Shown: positions 12,165-25,400 of the stretch, piece by piece
Numbering within the stretch: the stretch's first letter is position 1
Layout: each line of letters starts with the position of its first letter
From: Galeopsis tetrahit
Lineage: Eukaryota > Streptophyta > Magnoliopsida > Lamiales > Lamiaceae
Reading direction: 5' to 3'
Assembly (NCBI GenBank): GCA_963675135.1
Contig: OY776129.1
Span: 71,889,348 to 71,953,347 of the forward strand
Length of the DNA stretch: 64,000 nucleotides
Program-made: the position numbers and the translations under genes
Notes under the pieces: generated by a model
Seen by the model: only the letters and a program-made list of their open reading frames with translations
Told to the model about the DNA's origin: nothing
The model's database searches: none

Positions 12165-14850
12165 ATAATGGACTCAATGTACTAGTACTACTTTCTCTAT
12201 TTTTCTTTTGTTAATGCAGTACTGCCTTTGGTTTAAAGGGCTAGCTGAGCTGAGCTGAACTGCCTTTGTAATTTTTGGTTTTGTTTTATCCCTGCACTTT
12301 CATTCTATATAATGCCAAAAAATTAGTGTGTTAAATGTCTATTCTCTTATTTTCTCTAAATCTATATAGTTGAGTCGGTCAAATTTAGTACAAGGAAGTG
12401 GCTCAAGGCATATAAATAAACGAGTGTGTTTGGACACCATCTTCACGATTGGGAGAGTGCCCCTTGGATGTGTATTTCAAATAAACTACAACTCTCTTGT
12501 GTTTCGGATTTGAGTATCCTTATATTCAAAGAAATAAATATATTTCACATTTACCTTTCAAAAAAAATCCCTGCCTAATAAATATTTTTTTTTTCATAGC
12601 TTCTCTACTCTCCAATTTTAGTTAAAAAATGATAGTATCACCTTTTCGATTTAGTCTAAATACTTGGGAAAAAAAAAAGCTAAATTTATCAATTTAGAGC
12701 TCAAAAATTCGTAAAACTATCATTTAGGATAAAAAAGAATTTTGTTTTTATTAATTCAAGATTTGAAATATAGAAAATTTATAAATCTGCAACCAGAAAT
12801 ACAGAATCTATGGGAGTTTCACATTTTAAGACTATATTTGACATCATAAAATTCCTAATTATCCGACAATATTTTTATAAATCACAATTTAAAAAAAATA
12901 ATAATACAAATTTCACGTGATTGAAAAAATAATAATAAAAGAAAATTGGAATAAAAATACTAATTTATTTAAATAAAAAAAAATAGAAATTATTCCCTCT
13001 ATCCAAATAAAATTGGGGAATGAGGTACGGATGAAGTGTAAGATATATTTTAATTCATTTAAAAAAAAAGTATGCATCTATTTATTTCAGCTGTAGCATT
13101 TATGTAACAACAATTTATTTATTGTTGACAGTAATTTATGAAACAATAACTCAGCTAACTCCTATTTTAACTTAGCTAACTCTAAAATGGTGTTATAACA
13201 TTTTATTGCATTGATAATAACTCCTATTTTAGAGTTATAATCGTCTAAAATGCAACCAATGTGGTTGCTCTAATTATTGCAAAATTTCCAAATGCTACTA
13301 GAGCTGAAATTGAGTTATTGTTTCTGAATTTATGGAATTGTACGCAACTTTATATTTTATGTGAATTTATCCCTTAAATTCACAATAAATGCAGTCAATT
13401 GATGTTGCAACAAACCTTGTTGCTATGTATAGCTACTCACATTTATTGGGGGCGTTAGAAGAGTAAGTTGATACTACAAGAAATTGCTGCCTTCAATTTC
13501 AAATATTGATTGTACATCCAACTGCAACAATAAATCAATCAATAAAAGGCCAAATGTATATAAATATATCCCAACTTTTGATATTTTCACAAGTTTTGTC
13601 CATGCAACATTACCACAAATTAGGAATGAGACAGAAAATTTTAAAACTCGCATAAAAACAAATAGAAAAACTCATTCTTAAGTAACACAAGTGAAAATAT
13701 GTATTACTCTAAAATAAGGTAACTCATACTATAAGGTATTAAAAAATTATGTCATTAGATAAATACAAGTGTGTTTCTTTATAAAAAAAGTTGTCCATGA
13801 GCGAAAAGAAATATGCCATGGAGAATGAAAGAAGAAAAATTACGAGGAAGAAATATTGTTACTTTATCCAAACGTTGTGCTTTATTTTACAAAAAAGTGT
13901 GTTATGGAGTATTTGTTAATAACGTGAAAAGTTGGGATACATTTGTGTATTTTTCCTAGATAAAAAGACAGTGCATCCACCTAATTAAAGCTCTCAAAAA
14001 TATGATCACCTTTTCATGAAGACCCCCACAGAGTCATAAATTCAGCAATGAAAAGAAGAGAAAAATGGCGCAAAGATTTGTCAGTTTGCAACTGATAAAA
14101 GAAAAAGAAAAACATCTTGTGCACCAATTGCATCGTGTAACTGGACACATGAGTAAAACGTGTACAGATTAATACAATTGAAATGTGCATCAAATTTGAC
14201 TAAACATAAAACTGAAACGTGCAACGAAGTGCACCATACATTAGGTGCATTTGTGACCTTGCGACAAAAAATGAAGCAGCAGTGATTGCATTTACTAAGA
14301 AGTGGAAAAAAAACACTATAACAGGTTGTAAATAGAAATACAACCCAAAATACATAATGTATTTGTAGTTTTGTACACGCATTTAAATGCAAATAAGCAG
14401 AAGGCTAACCGGTACATATAAAAACCATCCAAATTACTCACTGAAAAAATCACTTTCCAAAATAATATAAAAACCATCTTGATGAAGAAAAAAAAACATA
14501 AGCAACACTTTTTTACCTTGAAAGTAACAATATATTCACAATTGTGTGAGATGTTCCCTTCCCACACAAGTTTTTGTGCAAGTAAACAAAATTTCCAGCT
14601 GCTACTGATTCATGATTTGAAAAGGAGAAATTAAGGTGAACATATGGAAACAGGGTACAAACACCAACAGAACAGAGAGAAAGAAGCATGGTCATCAATC
14701 AACTCAAATTTCTCCCAATCTGATTTATTATCACAAATCAACAAATGCATGGTCTGAGCCACTTACAATTATTGAACGTATTGACAGTAATAAATTATAA
14801 ATACAGATAAAAGAAATTTGACAAATAATAAATAAGCAATGCTTTTCAAC
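12165..14850. other. Intergenic region between convergent genes
   Basis: The GIR1-like gene ends on the left and V-ATPase E ends on the right. The region is AT-rich with no coding sequence I can support. At about 13545-13960 there are imperfect inverted ends (AAATATATCCCAACTTTTGA on the left, AAAAGTTGGGATACATTTGT on the right), probably an old TIR element. A worn Stowaway-like end (ATTCCCTCTATCC) is at about 12990. Confidence 0.45.
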
Positions 14851-15031
14851 ACACCTGCTGAAATCAGGAATTTGGGGTGGGAGGAACTGCAACTTCACTA
14901 AATGAACGAGGAACGAGAATACCAGAACAAGCCATCAGACGATAATACTAAAGTTTAAAAGGCCTAGCTCAAACCCAGAAAAGCTCAATAAGTTTCAGGC
15001 CAATATCATCAATACAGAAAGCTTTCAAACA

Positions 15032-18000
15032 TCATGCAGCAACTTGACCAAAAAGGCTCTTGCGGATCTGCAAGTATGTACAAGCTATGTTAGCCAAGTG
15101 ATCATGGTTTTGCTAGGAATTCTTTGTGAATTGATCGTCTGATATTCATACGTTTTATTTCTTAATCTATTTCATTTTCTCCTCCTCAATTTTCTTTTCC
15201 ACAACATATTCACTTAGCCCTCCCTCTACATCACATTGGGAAAAGTTGAAAGGAAAATCATTTGTCCACATAACAAATTTTACTGATGCATAAATTTTAG
15301 TATGCACTATACAACAGTAGTTCTCAAGTAACAAGTCATACAACACTTCAAATTCTTACAACTCTCCTGCTGTCAAAATTATCAAGATATGACAAGGAAG
15401 CAATCCAATAATTAGCTAGATTCAGCATACAGTTTCCGATTCTTTTTGGGGAAGTCATTTATATATCTAGTTGGTATGACTTGATATAAAAATTGCATCT
15501 TAAAAGAGGAAAGCAAGCAAGTTGTTAAAAAAATTGAAGATATTATATTCTAACCATTAAGAAAGAGATTTCTGGAAATTAAAGATTATTTATAGTTTAT
15601 ATTTTTCAGCCATCACCATATAGAATTATAGATTAATACAAAAAATGCATAAAATATGGTAACTGCTTAAGAAAAAAGATTGGAGTACCTCCGGTAGTTT
15701 TTTTCGGAACACAACATCGAGTCTAGCATCAAGTGTGTTCTCAAACACGATTTTCCCATCTCTAGAAGCCAAAACGACACCTCCAGAGCTAAAAATATAA
15801 GACAGCGAGAAGAATTACATTAGAGATTGTTAATGTTTACAGAAAACAAATTAGCCACTTCTAGAGCTCAAGTAGTGCATGCCTAATGTAAGATCAGGAG
15901 AGAGGAAGAAGATGAAATATCATTTTACATAATTGTTACCTAAAGTTTGTTCAGCTGTAGCATTAGCATAATTTTAACAAAAACTTATAATTATGAAAAT
16001 ACAAAATAGTAGGCTTTGTAGTTTTTACCAGAAACGGTCATGTTCATGGTGATGAGAAGGGGCAGGAGGAAGGTGAATATTGTCAACTATGATCTCAGGA
16101 TGATGAACTTTTGCCTTATGAGCATACTCCTCCTTTGCTGAGTCCAAGGCAGACTCAACCAAATTTACGTCAGCTTTACGACAGCGCAACAACACGGATG
16201 GCTCTTTCAGCCTCAGCAAACTCTGAAAGGAAAAGTACACTTTTGAGCTATGGAAAATGGATACGGCCTAAGCTAGGCCTCATATATATGTATATATATC
16301 ATATTGAGCCCGGTGGTGGTTTCTTATGGAGCCCAACATTAGCATAAATTACTTGTACCATGCTACAGTGTAGAAGTGTTTTATGCTTGTGTTGGTCTCC
16401 GTAAGAACCACCATCAAGTTCCATATCATTACTCTCTCTCTCTATATATATATATATGATAGGATTATCCCACTCATACCACCTTTCCTATAAAACAAAA
16501 GGAAAATAAATATTTTTCATTTCAAGTCCATTTTAACACATGATATAACAGCTTAAAGTTTTTTTTTTTTCAATCTTAGATTTTTCATTCATGTTGCACA
16601 TTAAAAGTTGATTTTACCTATCGAAAATATGTATTTTTTGTGATTTGAAGTTTTTTTTTTTGTTTTTTTTATTGAATTTGAATATGATTTTTTAAGATAC
16701 ATCTCACATTACACCATTCCCATAAATATTTGTCAATGTACTAACCATGCATTGCATGGGAGAATTTCTACTACAAATAACACAACTTAATATTAACCAA
16801 GTCATAGGCATGGTACACTAAGCTGTAGCTTGATACCATCACAATTCACAAGTAACATAAATACAACTAAAAGCTATAAATAGCTTTGTAGGTTGCTGTC
16901 AGATAAAAACTGATTGTGAAAATGGAAGTAAAAAGGAGATTAAATAGTTGTCAACCAGATTATCAAAACCTGGCTGTTGCATTGGCTTCCATAGAGTTTC
17001 ACATTCATAGCTCATAGCCATAGTTACTGCTCTTGATAAACTTATACTGTAGCATTTTTAATGCATGATAATTTCAACTCTTGATCCACATTTACAAGCT
17101 GAAACCGAATCATTATCAAAGAGATCAACAAAAGGGATGGCAGGGAAGTAACACGTATACTCAATATAGTTTCATGAGCTCTAGTATTCTGTATTCTATT
17201 TAAGTTTTAAATAAAATTAAAATTCAATTTGTCAACTTTCACCAAAGAAGTCAATCAAAATATATTAAAGGACTCAGCTTGCACCTGAACAATAAGATCC
17301 TTCAGGAGATGCTCATAGCTATGGTGGTGATGGCTAACATGCAGAAGCTCCTTCGATGCAGCCTCCCTCATGGAATTGACCAAATCGTCCTGGGCCTGAA
17401 GAACCTTGATCCTAGATGCATTCAGTTGCATCGAGTACTCACTGCAAGGTTAAATTGCACAGATATTAGCTTTTTACTACTCCATATTTTACTAATGTTA
17501 TTGTGTACACTTTACAAGCGGTACTACTACTAGTAGGATTTGAATAACGTCAAAACTTCCTACTACAAGCCTAAATTTAATACTAAATGAACATCAAATT
17601 AAGATCATGAGCAATGAAACTTTTAAATTGAGTCACACTGAAAGCAGGAGAACTGTCCTCAGGAATAGTCAATATATATTACTCAATCCAGATCTTCAAT
17701 GGGGTACAATTTTCTCCCATTCACTTCTACAGATCAGCATTAATGTATTCCACCACAGAGTAAGATACTAATCAGTTTACATCTTAATCATACTCCGTTA
17801 ACAAAATTCTAAACAATTTAGCTGGAAAAAGACGAATTTTCGCTCCAAATTAAAAAGGTGCAGAAAAAAAGAAGAATTAGATAATACATTTTCTTGCGGA
17901 CTTCAACTTGTTTATCCTTGCGCTCGTACTCTTGTCTGATCTTTTTCTTCTCGGCTTCCACTAGCTGCAACTTCTCAATATTGAATTCCTACGCAAAAAC

Positions 18001-18177
18001 AACAAAATTAAATGAAAGATCAACCAAAGCGCAATAAAGTAAATCCGAGAATCGGAGATAAGAGATAAATCATACTTCCTCGGCGGAAACGGAGATCTCG
18101 TTGGCTTTCTCCTCGGCTTCTTGGCGGATGAAACGGACCATCTGCTGGATCTGCTTGGAGACATCGGCATCGTTCAT
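15032..18177 (-). CDS. VHA-E: V-type proton ATPase subunit E
   Basis: Six coding exons on the minus strand: 18076-18177, 17888-17988, 17285-17441, 16029-16222, 15689-15788 and 15032-15067. All borders are GT-AG, phases agree, and the total is 229 aa, the usual size. The protein starts MNDADVSKQIQQMVRFIRQE, followed by the long charged peripheral-stalk helix (SAEEEFNIEKLQLVEAEKKK, RQEYERKDKQVEVRKK). It ends with the globular C-terminal domain: SLLRLKEPSVLLRCRKAD, then SGGVVLASRDGKIVFENTLD and IRKSLFGQVAA. Subunit E pairs with subunit G to form the stalks that tie the ATP-hydrolysing V1 head to the membrane Vo part of vacuolar and endomembrane proton pumps. Plants carry several isoforms; I cannot say which this is. 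The 5'UTR reaches about 18240. Confidence 0.96.
16311..16416. repeat. Short imperfect inverted repeat in intron
   Basis: GGTGGTGGTTTCTTATGGAG at about 16312-16331 is mirrored by CTCCGTAAGAACCACCATC at about 16398-16416. It is in the third intron region of the V-ATPase E gene and is perhaps a MITE remnant. It is followed by a CT/TA-rich simple repeat at 16433-16458. Confidence 0.45.
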
Positions 18178-18239
18178 CTTCGGATGCGGATCGGATCACT
18201 GGCTGGAGATTTCCTCTGGTTTGATTGGGAATCAGAGGG

Positions 18240-19573
18240 ATAATGAAGTTACGAAGGTGACAGTAAGGCCAGTTTTTTGAACAATTATTGAGTAATGTGA
18301 TGCACGATTCTGTCTAATTTTTCTTACTATTATTCTTGCACCTAAAAATATTACTCTCTCCGTCCTTTATATTGTGCATTAGCAACACTTTTTCACTTTA
18401 AACATTTTAAAATTATTTACTTTATTACTCATAGTATATTTGATGCACTAATATATTACTAAATTTTTGTATCAACTGTGGGATGAGATCATGTGAGATT
18501 GAGATCTGAAAATTTTGGTACAATATTGTGTATAAAAAATATCATTTCATATCATATCATATATTGCATATGGTTACATATCGATATTTTGATGTACATT
18601 TTTATACCAAAGTTGATATTGTTACATATTTTGTAATGGTAAATTTTTTTATTTTCTTTTGAAAATAGTGAAATATTAAAAAAAAAAAAAAATTAATGTG
18701 CTACCATTATTGTACTGAAAACATTTGTTATGGCATACCATCTCAAAATTCTCCGTACACCAAAAAAATGGTATTTATTTATTTAGTATGTTAGGTAAAT
18801 TTGATTTTTTGTTATTTTTTCCACCCCGATATGTAATATTGATATTTTAAAAAGAACACAAAAAATTGTATGATATGACCTAATATAAAACAAGTCTCGT
18901 TTACTATATAATTTAACTTATAAATTTATGAAACATTTCACCCAACTTCAACAAAAAGTAGGAAAAGTTAGTAATAAGTTAATTAAAAATACACTTAATT
19001 AGACCCATCCTACAAAATATGATGAAATCTTTTCAATTTTGTAAATTTCGAACGAAAAAAGGTAAAGCATTTCATTTTTCAAATTGCAGTTTAAATAGAA
19101 ACGGGAATTATCAATTTTTAATAGACATATAAATCACCATTTATTATTAAACAAAGGCGCATGGTTAGTATGCGCCTTCTACCATGCATACAGAATACAT
19201 ATATACTGTATTAAAAATTGGTGGGTAATAATCACAAGAGGCGCATGTTGGGAAGGCACAATGATCAATTAAATTAGGGTTCCATATTTCCCCAGTCATA
19301 TCTAACAAGAAACCAAAAACCAAATAAATATATGTATCACAAAAATTGTTTCTTTCACATGTACTCCGTATATATAATAAATAATCTTAAACAGTTTGAC
19401 TATATAGCTCTTTCTGTATTTTCGAATTGAGAATATGACATAAAAGGCCTACTAGGGCTCAACTCAGTTCAACAAAACTTTTGATTGCCCCATAACAATT
19501 AATTATAAGCCTAAAGATTACATCACAGTGTTTCTAGTCTATCATCAAAAAATTAATTTGGAGGAAAAAATTA
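18240..19573. other. Intergenic region between V-ATPase E and mtIF2
   Basis: This is the promoter side of V-ATPase E and the 3' side of mtIF2. At 18353-18390 there is a Stowaway-type left end (ACTCTCTCCGTCCTTTATAT) with no matching right end, so it is a broken copy. Runs of A and an AT-rich stretch follow. A perfect 9-bp hairpin (AAGGCGCAT and ATGCGCCTT, 7-base loop) is at 19154-19178. Confidence 0.45.
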
Positions 19574-22450
19574 TCAGCATTCTATACTAAACGCCCCATT
19601 AGCAGACGAAACGAACCTGGGTTTTCGATTCACTTTCTCCAAGCACTGAATAACATCTCCAACCTGGAAATCACCGTACCCATTGAGCACGAGCCCACAT
19701 TCGGTCCCTTTGCCCACCGCCTGGACATCGTTTTCTTTCCGTTTTAGAGAAGCACACGGGCCTTCAAATACGATTTCCCCACTTCTAAGAAGTCTCAACA
19801 TTGCTGACTTAGTGAGGCGCCCATCTATCACCTTACAACCAGCAATTTTGATGCCCTCTCCCTTGGCTTTATTCCCCTTGATTTCAAATATGTTAAGCAC
19901 CTGAGCTTCTCCTGCAACTTTCGTCTCCAGGGTCCCAGGAGCCTTCTCAACGATCAACTCACCGATATCCTCCAAAAGATGATAGATCACACGGTGGAGT
20001 TTTATCTACAATGTATTTTTATAGCTGAAAATTAGTAAAGCTAGCTTCTTCTATGTATTTCACTAAAAGTAAAATAGTCATATTCTGAAACTGAAGTTAA
20101 TATCAACTTATGTCCTGTACGTTAGAGCGGATCCAATATAAAAAAAATCCATCTTCTTTATCAATTTTAGTCCTAGGGTGTCCAATGTTAGTTCTTCTCT
20201 GCAGGAAAATAAAAAAATTGACCAAAAATTGCTTACATTTAGGACTAATACTGGACACCCTATGGCTCAAATTGAACACCCAATGACTCAAATCGATAAA
20301 AGTAGAAAGAAAAAGGATTTATATTGGATCCACCCCCTAAAATTACAAGATGTAAATTGATATTTAACACTCTGAAACTAAATCAGTAAATATAGCAAGA
20401 ACAAAATAAATGTTTATCTCATTCATTATGCAGGATAGGATATCTAGATCATATCTTGTCATCTATACGAATTAGGGTATGTATGATTTGGTATTACAAA
20501 ACCAGATTTGGGCGTTCAAAATCTAAATCAGGTTCTACTTTGAGATTTTATAATCCGGTTTTTAAAAACTCAATACATCATTCCGAAAGTTACCCTTTTT
20601 TTTGGCAAAAGATGGTTAAGCATGTTTCTCTAGTTTTCTCATCTTTATGTGCTACCTCCACCCAAATGCATTCACTACTTATCCTATCTAATCCAAAAGG
20701 ACAACTTTTTGTATGAGCTCATGCATGAGACGGGTTCCACTCATATTTTGTATGATTTGTGGGCTCATGACCCTACTCGAATCATGTTTTAAAACAAAGT
20801 GAGGTCTTAATACTAAACAGGAGCTCCGCCTCATACATGAGACCGTCTCACACGAGACATCCTCATCCAGAAATAAAACAAAAGCATGATTAAAGTGACC
20901 TGATACCTACCTTTATATTGGCTTGAGTGGCAAAAAGAGTGATTGCAGCAGGGGGGTCCCGCACATTGAATCCAACAATACATGCATCACAGGCATGGGC
21001 CATATCAACATCAGACTGGGAAACAGGCCCAACTCCTGCATAAATGATCTTCAAAATAACCTGGAATAACAAACAAAACGCTAGAAATAAGGAGGGCAAA
21101 TTCAAAGCATCAAGAATGGAACTTTTGCATTTTCAGAAATAACACGACCTGTGGACTGTTGAGACTTTTCAACGCATCACTGACTGCTTGAACAGTCCCT
21201 TGCACATCTGCTTTCACGATAATCGGAATTTCAACTCTCTCAGATTTCTGCTCTTCATCCTCGTTTTCTTGACCTTCTTTAATTTTTTGCATCTCTTCCT
21301 CCAACTTATGCCTCTCATCTTCCAGTTTTAACAGTCTATCCTTCTCGTTCTTCTTTTTCCTTCCTTCACTTAGCATCCTTGCTCTTTCCTCAGACTTAAC
21401 AACAACAATGTCATCCCCAGCCATCGGGACCCCCTTTATCCCTTCAATCTCAACAGGCATAGCAGGTGTAGCCTGGGATATCGATTTTCTAGCCATGTCC
21501 CTAATACACCTAATTCTTCCCCACTCAGGCCCTATAACAATATGCTGTCCACAAACCAAAGTCCCTGCCTTCACAATTGCAGTAGCCAAAGGCCCACGAC
21601 CCTTATCTACCCTTGCCTCAACTACGTAAGCTTGGGCAGGCCCATCAATAGGTGCTTTAAGATTCATTAACTCAGCCTGGAACAACAAAGCTTCCTCCAA
21701 CAAATCGAGTCCCGTTTTCTTTACTGCAGAAACTTCAACAACCTGAACATCTCCACCCATCTCCTCCAACAGCAACCCTTCAGATGCCAGCTGGATTTTT
21801 ACTCTTTCAGGATTTGCATCTGGTTTATCACACTTGTTAATTGCAACAACAATTGGAACCTTAGCTGATTTTGCATGAGACATGGCTTCTAGAGTTTGAG
21901 GCATAACCCCATCGTCTGCAGCCACCACAAGCACGACTATATCGGTAACTGCTGCACCTCGGGCCCGCATTGCACTGAAGGCAGCATGGCCGGGAGTGTC
22001 TAGGAAAGTGATGGCTGCCCCTGATTGCATGCCAACGACAAACGCACCTAGATGTTGGGTTATGCCTCCAGCTTCTTTAGCAGCCAATGATGTTTCACGA
22101 AGAGCATCCAATAAAGATGTCTTGCCATGGTCAACATGACCCATAACTGTGACGACTGGAGGGCGTGGTATTATTTTCACACCTTCGTCTGCGTGCAGCC
22201 GACATACATTGACCCCAACTTCCTAATGACATCAGAAAACGTGATTATGACCCTTACAGGCAGCAAATGGTTACATACTAAAGCATGTAAATACACAAAC
22301 TATTGAACTGGTTCGACTTTTAGTTTACTCTCTTAGGTTTTTCTCTTTAAATTCGTTTTTAAGGGAAGAGCTAATGATACTGCCAAAACCACATTGTCCA
22401 CAGAAAGGAAATGTTACACAGTTCATCTCTTTTACTTTACTCAGTGACTG

Positions 22451-22489
<39 letters not shown>

Positions 22490-25400
22490 GTGTGAGAGAG
22501 AGAAAGAGAATTATTTCAACATTTAGTTGATCACCTCTTTGACTTTACTCAGTGTTTGAATTTTACAGAGAGAGAGGGAACATTTAGTTGAATGGACCCG
22601 ATTTCACATCTTCAGTACGGTAATGTTTATTTTGGTTTTAGAAACTGGTTTTAGGATTTGCAAATCTAAATCTGGTTCTACTTCGGGGTTTCGAAATCCG
22701 GTTTTAAAAAACCACCACTACAATAAACCTATTATTACATTTTCCAATACAATCAATTCTAATTTCTCTCTCCTTACACTTTCATATAATTATATCATAA
22801 CTCACATAATCCAATCATTACAACCACACCCAACAATATAATAATACAACATCATTCACACTTACACATTGATTTCATGATTTGACATAAAGTTAAATCT
22901 CACCCTACTTAAATACCAAAACACACACCTTACTTAATATCAGGATTTCAAAATACCCTAGATTTTACCCAAAACAAACAAGTCCTAACGTAACAGTGAT
23001 GACTCATTCCATTTTAATTATAATGGTTTTTCTACCTTAACACAGGGACTTCCCCATAGAAAACCATTAAACCAGGTTGCTTTTTTTGTTTGTTTGTTGT
23101 ATATGAAATAAGAATCAAATAGAAGCATGACTAAAAGCAAGGGAATACCATTGCAACCAGCTCTGCTATGTCAATGCTGAGGGTGTCAAACTCTGAATCA
23201 ACTTTATCACCAACATCAGCAATAATATTCTGAATGGTAACTATAGATTCTCCACAACGGTTGGCCAATTCTAGAACAGACATGCCCTCAAATATTTCAA
23301 TTGTTTTATCTGGCAAAGACAGTGCAGCTCTTCTCACTTTTGGAGGAACGAAAGGGGCTTCAACCTGAGCTTTGGTCTGTGTCTTTCTTTTCGAGAACTT
23401 TCCTTTATTAATAGTTTTCACTCTACCAGAACTACTCGATGATTCCCTTCTCCTATTCAGGAGCTCTGGACTGGCATGGAAATACCTAAATGGAACATTG
23501 CATCGACATACTAACTCAAAGTAATGCAAAAACGTAGGCCTGGCATGGCTATGAGGCACGTAAAACCAACAAAAAGAAACGCAGAAGATGTGAAGGTTTC
23601 TTAAATATTAATTAGCAATGAGGTCAAGGCTTCAAAAAATAATGCACTCAAAGTTGATAAGTAATAAAACATTGCATAAATATCATAGGCGAAAATTTTG
23701 AAGAGCACAAGAATTGGAGTGATTACAATAGGTAAGTTACCTTAGTTACTCATTCCGATAATACACCTAAAGTCCCAGAGAATAATGCATTCATTCTTTA
23801 AAATTCAAAGTGATATGAAAGTTTGAATTATTATGTGAAGAAGGCTTTTATGCCTTTATCTGAACTGGATATGTGATTAACGTTTCCCTCACATAAGGTT
23901 TGCTATAATTATTATATTTTGCAATAATAACGGTCACAAATACTTGTGCAAGGCTCCAGCAGCAAGCTCACATAGGGGTCCTTGACATAAATGAAATTTC
24001 ACGATGGAAGATTGAAAAAAGTCAATTCTAACATGATTAAGATAATGTTTTAATAAATTGTAGTTATGGATTATATGTGGATAGACTTGAGCAAAAAATG
24101 TGTGGCTGGTCATCCAATATTCTGTACCTCTAATAGCTTTCATAATTGTCAGTCGAATTTGTATTTTTCCATCCAATCCTCCTCTTTATTCTTTCATTTG
24201 TGATTTTGTTATTAAAGATATAATAAAACATGACACATTCCAAATCAAATTCCAATGCAGAAGACACAAAGTAATATTTTCGCAATCGTCTCAGGTAATC
24301 AAGTTTGAGATAAGTCATGTGATTCGAGAAGAAACAAAATCAACTCATTTCTGGAAATGATTTGAACTTTTTTAGCAACATGTTTTAACTGAAGTAGGTC
24401 ATTGAAACGCATACTAGTAAGCAAAAAAAAATAAAAAATCCAGAGCACAAGATTATGTGTCCTCTAAAGTATCTGGGACTCGGGCATAAATTATGTTACT
24501 GTGTTGTCCTCAAAAGCAATATAAACATATTGGCTAAAGTCTTGTGAATAACTTCCTATCAGATTTATTAGACAAAACTATGAGTTGCCAGTGGTCCTCT
24601 CTTCGTTATCATTATGAAAACTGCCGGATGTTTGATAAAGGAGAGCTGACTATGCTCTATGTTAGAGATTTTAAGTTTTTCATCTATAAAATGTTGCGAG
24701 CTTATAACATGCCAAATCTTTTTCAAAAGATTAGATCTTGATGTGATCAACTTAGAAGAGTTTATAAATGTTAGTGATGACAATCTTGTAATTAATATGA
24801 TCAAATTAAATAGGAATTAGAAAGGGAAAAAGAACACGTCTACAATATGTAATGTTTCTAAAGGCCCTTAAGGCATTATCTAAGCATTCTAATATCGTAT
24901 ATGAAATTCCAAAGAGATTATAACTTCAGCCAGGACAGAGTGAATTAGAGAATCTTCAGTTTCCAATTTATAAAGAGAACTCAGATAATCTAGGATGAGC
25001 AAGGCTTGGGTCAAATAATCCAACCAATCACTTGAAAGGGAAATTATAATGAGAGTAATCTGAAAAATTCTACGGAACAGAAGAAGCAAACAGAGATCTA
25101 GATGCCTGAAAAGGTATAATACTACTGGGCCGTCCATTGATGGCACAATTTACACAAGAGGCACAATGAGGAAACGAATATCATAAACGTGAAGTAATTA
25201 TCAAGACTCCATGCTTTACATAATTGAAAGCTCAACATAAATGCACACAATGAAATAAAGCTAAAATACCTAATTAAACATCTTTCTGTAAAAGTGTTAT
25301 CATCTTTATAGGTAGCTAGAAGCGGTGCATGACAACATCCTGAAATTCAACACAAATGGTAAATCAAATACTTGTTGTCTTCAATAAATAGGTCTTGCCA

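Noticed and set aside
14081..14698. Several Phe/Cys-rich minus-strand frames before V-ATPase E
   Set aside because: They are AT-rich, mutually overlapping, without splice signals or motifs, and beyond the V-ATPase E stop codon.
22453..22485. Repeat array such as CRISPR or a centromeric satellite in the window
   Set aside because: Only simple microsatellites and transposon-internal tandem repeats are present, with no regular repeat-spacer array.
23131..23559. 142-codon frame with its own ATG as start of mtIF2
   Set aside because: The acceptor TTTAG at 23486-23490 and a matching phase from exon 2 give the family-like RYFHASPELL junction; the bases above 23485 are intron.
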